A DNA stretch of 64,000 nucleotides from Gonapodya sp. JEL0774 (Eukaryota > Monoblepharomycota > Monoblepharidomycetes > Monoblepharidales > Gonapodyaceae): positions 62,001 to 126,000 of the forward strand of contig JADIIX010000017.1 of the NCBI GenBank assembly GCA_027604505.1. The letters are read 5' to 3'. The notes below the pieces were generated by a model. That model worked only from the letters and a program-made list of their open reading frames with translations. It was not told where the DNA came from and ran no database searches. Positions within the stretch are counted from its first letter, which is position 1, and every line of letters starts with the position of its first letter. The position numbers and the translations under genes were made by a program. Positions 57,301 through 64,000 of the stretch are shown here, one piece after another.

Positions 57301-60016
57301 AATCACGCCATGCCAGGTGATGTGACGCAAGAGAGCAGTATCCGTATTCTAGTAATACACAGTTAAGGAGGTCAAAGCTCGCGGTCAAAGTGACATACTA
57401 ACCGCCGTATCATAGGTCGTGAGGACAACATGACATGCCAGGTCGTTGCATGCTTTCACGTCATGGAACAGCTCGTAGTCCTATCAAATCATAGAAAGTT
57501 TGCGCACTCAACATTTCTAAATTTCCAAAAGTGAAGAAGAGATCAAACACACCCGAACTCGAGAGCGATTTTGTTCCAGCCCTGAGTAGCAGCGAACGAT
57601 CGTATCTGGAAGCCAAGCTTCGAATTCTCGACGCCAGTTTTCAATGGTAGAAGCAGGTACCACAATCAAGAATGGAAACACAGAGTGGGTGGACATGAGA
57701 TACCCGACAAGCGAGATAACTTGGATAGTCTTCCCAAGTCCCTGAAAAATCATTACTGCGCTTGAGATTCGACCATTAAATTTGAGAGAAAAGCCTTTCC
57801 AACCGCACCATTTCGTCGGCGAGAACCGCGTTCTTCTGTGAATACCACCGGAACAAAAGGAAGCTGACAGAGGCCGATCAGTTGTGTTGTGGTTGCGAAA
57901 GCCAGAGATACACTGAACTCACTTTAGTCCAGCCAGCTGGTGTGACATAAGTGTCTTCTGTAAACACGCGGGTTGTTGGCGAAGCTCCGAGAAATTCGTG
58001 GACAATCGAACTTCAGTCGCGAGCTTTGCGAGCCGTAATTCGTTCTTGGCCGAGCTAACTTCCCTAGATCGAGAGTATTGTGCATGCGCCTTGATGATTT
58101 CCTCGTCCAGTCCCTTGTTTCCTGAAGGGAGTGTTTCCCAGGTCGCGGCGTGTTCATTCAGTTCACGCCACTTCACCAGATGCCTCATTGTACCGTCAAC
58201 TTCCTTGACAGACATAACTCGTTCGACAAGTAGGTACTCTGCTTTGAAAGATTGGAGTTCGGGGATGGATTGGGGCCGCGGTCTCGAGTTCAAGTAGTTC
58301 GCCAGCTTCTGTTGCTGTTTCGACTCCAACCAGAAGTGAGGTACCCATTCACGCTTGTGGTAAGAAAAGTCTTGAAGTTTGACGAGGTACTGGCGTGCAC
58401 CTCCTTCTTCGCGATAAGTCAGTATTTTTTCCACTATCTTCTGACCAGTTCCTTCCTCACAGAACGTACAGAGCCAATCCGTGGGAGTCGTGCTCAGAGA
58501 AGTCCCACTGTGATTGTTGTGACACTCCACGTGCTCAACTAGCATCAGTATTGAAACAGAATTCAGAGAAAGTTTTAGGGAACAACTCAACACCGCCCAA
58601 CTCATAGGCTCACCGATTCCACAACTGGCACATTTCAGAGCATTTGAGTCAAGCTCCTTTTTAGGTTTGTATTGAACAATCACAGTATGGAACGCAACGA
58701 GGCCGCAGTGCCGGCAGGTGGGTCCCTCTTTGAAAGGCGCCTTTGTTGCTGCCTTGACCGGTTCTGGGCGATCTTCTTCCTCTGCAAATTGCTCCTCAGT
58801 GATGTCTTCCACCTCAGTGTAAGATTTGGTAGCCGCGTTGCGCCCACTTCTCCTACCAGGTTTGGCCTTGTTGGGCGGAGGTCGGGCCATTTCGACGACA
58901 TCATCGTCCGAGTCCGCATACTTGGCTCTCTGAAAGGTCTGAATACGTGTAGAAGCTCGAAGCTTCTCCTTCACATATTCTTCCGTGTCCTCGTCGAGCA
59001 CATCTGACTCCGACCCTTCTGATTCTGTCAAGCTCCAATGCTTTTCCTCGTCCTCTTCCTCTCCTGCGACGTCTTTGTCCACGACCATGGGAGCATAATT
59101 GACAGCATTAGAGCTCGAGCGAAGATTGCGGAGGTTGTGCCCGCGGTCTTCAGTAGTGGAATCGAAAGAAGCAGTCTGGCGAGGGTCACTTGATGACCCT
59201 CGTGGGCGCTTCAGACGGCGACGAGCTCCCTCTGCCACAGTAACGTCTCCGTCTGTTAAGGGCACTGACGTACCCTGACCTCCGTCCTCGTCCATGTCCG
59301 CCTCCTCCTCGTCCGATGATTGGACTTTTCGTTTGAGTTTCCGGCGTTTCGCTCTCTTTGCAGCGCCAGGACCAGGCGATTCCTCACCATCGTCCGCCTC
59401 AGATTGGTCATTCTTGGTTGATCCCCTTTTTCGACTGCTGCTGCTCTTGCCTGACTTGGCCATCGGTACAGGGGTAGCAGGGACAATCACAACCGGTTCG
59501 TCGCTCCGCACGTGCGCCGGAAGTCCCCTTAAAGGTGCTTTATGAAGTGCATTAGCCTTTGACACTGCGTTAGATTGGTTTCGGCTCGGGTAGCTTGTAA
59601 GTGCGGCACATGTGAGTTGGAAGTTCACGAGAATGGTGAACTGAGCAACACATACGCCGCATTCCACCCATGCATAAACTCCTCCAGCAACTCTTCACAG
59701 CCAATTAAATTAGTTTTGGGCTCCCAGGTGCGTTCTTGCGAGACCGAATATCTCTGTTGAGTTTGACGTTCCATTCCACAAAGTGAATTTCCACAACTCA
59801 CCGTCGTACGAAACGTCCCACTCCACCAGCCACTTTTGTTCGTGCCGATTACCAGATATCTCTGTCCGCATGTCCAGGATGCTGCGTTAAAAAAAAGTGC
59901 GGCCAGGTTAAGCTCCTTTCCCTCGCCATCCACTCTCTGATTCGACCCCGAATGCCCGCCGATCGCACTGACCTTCGTACATAGTACACATCTTCTTCGA
60001 GTGGATCGGCAGCCAT
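54313..60016 (-). CDS. CHD/Mi-2-like chromatin remodeller (PHD, chromo, SNF2)
   Basis: This multi-exon gene starts at 60016 (MAADPLEEDVYYVRR). N-terminal exons carry a chromo-like segment (HEQKWLVEWDVSYD, then TWEPKTNLIGCEELLEEF). A long Lys/Arg and acidic region with RRSGR motifs comes next. A PHD finger is completed by splicing (CRHCGL, CASCGI, EHVECHNNH, WLCTFCEEG). Two chromodomains follow (QKIVEKILTY.. and YLLVERVMSVKEVDG..). The SNF2 motor spans ~57.9-56.0 kb: NAVLADEMGLGKTIQVISLV, VIVDEAHRLKND, LLLTGTPVQNN, HQRLIPYILRRTKEEL, RVLLFSNFTQTLDLLEDVL, STRAGGVGINLTSADTVI and IGRCHRIGQTKRV. Downstream HFTDEEFEQMLDRT matches the CHD post-motor region, and a Ser/Pro-rich tail ends at 54313. The layout fits Mi-2/CHD3-5 and fission-yeast Mit1, ATP-dependent nucleosome remodellers linked to gene silencing. 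Confidence 0.92.
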
Positions 60017-60476
60017 GGCGATGGACGCCTCTTTGGCCAGTGTGGAAGGGAAAGGAATTTGCGCCGAACGCGGGACGGACTTTAGAGTGAAGGGAAAGGG
60101 TGCGTTGAGGGACGATTGAGACCGGGAATCGTGGATCCAATTGAAAACCGCTCTGCAAGTTGGTGTAACGGGTACGGAATCGAAGAATCCAAACGACCTT
60201 GTTCCGGCTGCACAATCCAGGCAAGCCACTGTGGAACAAGAAGCAGGTGCGCCAAAATTTGAAATGACAATGCTCCGAAAACTAGAATGGCGGCAATATA
60301 AAGCTTTTGTTAGGCTGTTGTCTTTGTTCTGACTCCACACGGTTCAATCAAACAGTAAGTGCAAAGCATGTATTGCTATATCATGGTACCTGTAACAAAG
60401 GCTCATGTGGATAATTGTGAGAGCATCAGAGCCAGGAAAACCTTGCTCCAAAGCTTGGCGGGCTGGAAAGAGTGTT
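60017..60476. other. Intergenic spacer
   Basis: This ~460-bp spacer lies between the CHD start and the NAC alpha stop, both on the minus strand. It contains the CHD promoter. No coding frame was found. Confidence 0.45.
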
Positions 60477-61693
<1,217 letters not shown>

Positions 61694-62275
61694 GGCTAAG
61701 GGATTTCTTTAAGATAGAGAAATGTTACGGTCGAGTTGAGGAAGGATATCGAGAGGGAGCAAAAGAGTTGGCAAGAATTGGGGTGTTTCAGCCTCGGAGC
61801 AAACATCCCGGTGTATTCAGACAAAGACAAAGCAAAGATCCGGATTTTCTCGCCCAAATCGGCCCCCAAAATACGCTCATCACCGATTCCGTCCACCCTG
61901 CGACTCCATGCTTCTGGCTGCCTTTGATGGCAATTTTGGGACTCGCCAATTCAACTTTGCGTCCATCCATCCATCCACTCCGACGTCAGTTCCACCAGTT
62001 CCAGCCGCAACTTGACTCCTCCATTTTGTATCTGCGACCGGACTCGCTGTCGTCCCAGGGAGACTCACGTGCGTTGGTGGATGCGGTGATTGGCGGTGTC
62101 AGGTTTTTGTGTGGGGTGCCGCTGCCAATAACATCAATAATATGCAAGCAACTCCCGGCTACTATATATATCAGAGCATAACAATTCAGACGTCCGCTGT
62201 GTATCAACTGTATACAACTCAATATATCTCTATGAGACGGTCCTAAAATGTAAACCCGACAAAAGTACATGACAT
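61694..62275. promoter_or_regulatory. NAC alpha promoter region
   Basis: This ~580-bp spacer lies between the NAC alpha start and the stop of the J-domain gene, both on the minus strand. A strongly expressed promoter is expected. CATC repeats (about 61963-61976) and an AT-rich stretch (62150-62230) are visible; no coding frame was found. Confidence 0.45.
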
Positions 62276-64000
62276 CTACGACGAGGAAGACTGCCCATTC
62301 TGTCGAATTGCCCCAGGCGATATTCTCTCCTCCATTGCACCCATTCGTTGCGAAAGGTCCTCAGGTGCACCGGGGGCGGGGGCAGTTGGAGCCTCTGGCG
62401 CTGTTTGCGCCTCCATCTCCTTGGCGGCTTCTTTCCGTGCAAAGTAGAATCCGCACGGAAGCAACACCGAAAAACAGCATAGTAAGATCCCCATAACAAT
62501 GAACACCGGAATGAGAATCACAGCCATGGAAACATCGGCGCCGTCCAGCCGGCGAACCAAGTTTGCCACGAGTGCGTAAAACAGCGTCGCCCCAATGGCG
62601 AACATGATCAGCGAGCCCACCAACGGACCCATACTGCGTTGTCCATCGGGTCCAGTTGACGGCCAGTTCTCCACCAACTGCTCGATGAGCTCCATCCCAC
62701 CGAGAGCGTAGATTGGAATGAACACTTGAGCCCACGAAACCGACGAATCCAGCTGCCCGTCAATCTTGAGGACCAAGAGGATCGCAAACACCACGCGCGG
62801 GAGCTGCCGGTGGAAGACCGAGTAGACCACAAAGAACCGCTCCCAGCCCTTGAGCGGGCGCATATGTGTGCGCGGGCCCTGTTCTGGGTCCGCATCTTCG
62901 GGGTTCTCGGGCTCAAGGACACCAAATTTCCAGGCGGAGTAGATGGTGAAGAGGTTGCCTGTTTGGGTGGGCACAGTGAACACGGCACCCATCAGACTCT
63001 GCACACTGAGATTGGACAAACTTCTTCCGCCCTCGAGATCTCCTGTGGAAAAAGCACTCACCGAATGCCCACAATACCTCTACAATCCACCAAGGAACGA
63101 AGACCAACCCCCAATTCCACGTAATCGTCCCACTCAATCGCACCACCACCAAAATCTGCGTCGCCAAAACACACAGAAACTGCAACATGTTCAAGTGTTT
63201 TGCTCTCCTCGCCGCTCGCTGCCGGGCTTGGTCCCGGTCGCGTTGAGACATGCCGGCGTGGTTGGGGTCATCTGAGTCGTCCACGTGGTCGCCTTTTGTG
63301 GGGGCGCCGGCGATGAGGAGGAAGGCGAGAACATCAAATATCCACAAGGGGATGGCGATCTGGAAGCGTTTGGGGAAGGGACGTGAGTGCGTGTGTGACA
63401 GAGGAGTCGGGTGTAAGATTACCAATGTGAAATAGCAGTAGGGAATGTCACCAAGAACGTGTCAAACACAGAAACTCACAACAGCCCAACTCCATGCTAT
63501 TGTACCGTCAATTTGCAGGGCGAGGAAGATGGGGAACAAAAGCACTGTGACGATGAAGAAAGTCGCCACCATCACGATGACATTGATCATGCCGACGAGT
63601 TCCGGACTCAAAAATTCGGCTCTATGAGAATGGGAAAGAAGCGTGTTACGCAGGAGACGGTGAAAATGAAGCTCCATCTGATGGAATTGATGCAAGGGTG
63701 GAGGCAACTCACAGTGGACCGGCATTCGAAACCACCGTAAGTCCTCGTTCACCATATTGGTCATAAATAGCTCGCTTATTTGAGTCACCTGTGGTACAGG
63801 TAGGTGAGTATCACATCATCTTTCACTTGCACATCCACACATCCCACGCACTTAAAGTCTCATAAGCAAGCTTTATCCGCTGAAAGAGTTCCGTGGCCTC
63901 TGGACTGTCCCCTGTATAAAGACGTTGTGTGTTTGGTTGAAGTTGATGCCACTTGGTTTGCGTCCGTCGGGCGACCTGCTCACCGTGCTTGTCCGGGTCT
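62276..64000 (-). CDS. J-domain protein fused to a TMEM185-type membrane domain (5' end beyond window)
   Basis: The gene runs off the right edge. Exons: >64000-63984, 63911-63852, 63788-63713, 63621-63480, 63359-63062 and 62958-62276. The first visible residues are PDKH, the catalytic HPD loop of a J-domain (the His lies at the window edge). The domain continues with GDSPEATELFQRIKLAYETL and SDSNKRAIYDQYGERGL. Six or more hydrophobic segments follow: INVIVMVATFFIVTVLLFPIF, DGTIAWSWAVV, IAIPLWIFDVLAFLLIAG, NMLQFLCVLATQILVVVRLSG, WGLVFVPWWIVEVLWAFG, LPRVVFAILLVLKIDG and VILIPVFIVMGILLCCF. This repeated pattern resembles the TMEM185/Fam11 membrane family. The J-domain would recruit Hsp70 to a membrane, ER or otherwise. 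A Pro/Ala tail ends the protein. Confidence 0.82.

Noticed and set aside
61963-61976. CCATCCATCC run as a satellite or telomeric repeat
   Set aside because: Only about three copies, so a chance microsatellite within the promoter spacer.
63044-63062. A 19-nt intron (GTGAGTGCTTTTTCCACAG) in the J-domain/TMEM185 gene
   Set aside because: A stronger acceptor (CCACCCAAACAG at 62959-62960) gives a normal 103-nt intron in the same phase and joins WAFG to NLFTIYSAWKF, which continues the membrane domain better.

Overview
This window is nuclear DNA of a fungus with a compact, intron-rich genome. Almost every gene is split by many short introns (mostly 50-100 nt) with GTGAGT/GTAAGT-type donors and CTAAC-like branch sites. 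The gene set points to a zoosporic (chytrid-type) fungus rather than a yeast or mould: the centriole protein POC1, a WNK-family kinase, twinfilin, an MGRN1-type RING protein, an AIP-type co-chaperone and a Mi-2/CHD remodeller. Species cannot be named from the sequence. Exon joins below were worked out by hand from reading frame, splice phase and family similarity; individual boundaries may be off by a base.

Layout, left to right. 0-5 kb: 3' part of an ankyrin-repeat protein (+), then a probable Golgi-type membrane glycosyltransferase (-). 5-10.6 kb: an unrecognised two-helix membrane protein (-), divergent from a ~900-residue acidic orphan (+). 10.8-17 kb: four-RRM RNA-binding protein of the Nrd1/Mrn1 type (-), a PIG3-type quinone oxidoreductase (-) and an AIP-like FKBP/TPR protein (+). 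17-24.2 kb: WNK-like kinase (-), twinfilin (-) and MGRN1-like RING ligase (+), the last two nearly touching head to head. 24.8-33 kb: a small EF-hand protein (+), POC1 (+), a class III CoA-transferase (-) and a CCCH zinc-finger protein (-). 33.5-44.8 kb: a doubtful small ABM-like gene (-), nitronate monooxygenase (+), a BRCT-containing family X DNA polymerase (+), a membrane-anchored aldo-keto reductase (+) and a GDA1/CD39 apyrase (-). 45.3-48.8 kb: a decayed SHPRH-like SNF2 helicase in DNA that looks unlike its neighbours. 48.9-51.4 kb: CaM-kinase-like Ser/Thr kinase (+). 51.4-53.8 kb: a GC-rich, poorly resolved stretch with a 10-N assembly gap. 54.3-60 kb: CHD/Mi-2 remodeller (-). 60.5-61.7 kb: NAC alpha subunit (-). 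62.3-64 kb: a J-domain protein fused to a TMEM185-type membrane domain (-), running off the right edge.

There are no operons, CRISPR arrays or intact transposons. The genes are a housekeeping mix: cytoskeleton and centriole, chromatin, RNA binding, proteostasis, signalling and metabolism. The most unusual items are the J-domain/TMEM185 fusion, the helicase relic with a damaged Walker A motif, a 6-nt microexon, two consecutive GC-AG introns in one gene, and a recurrent GTGCGN donor class.
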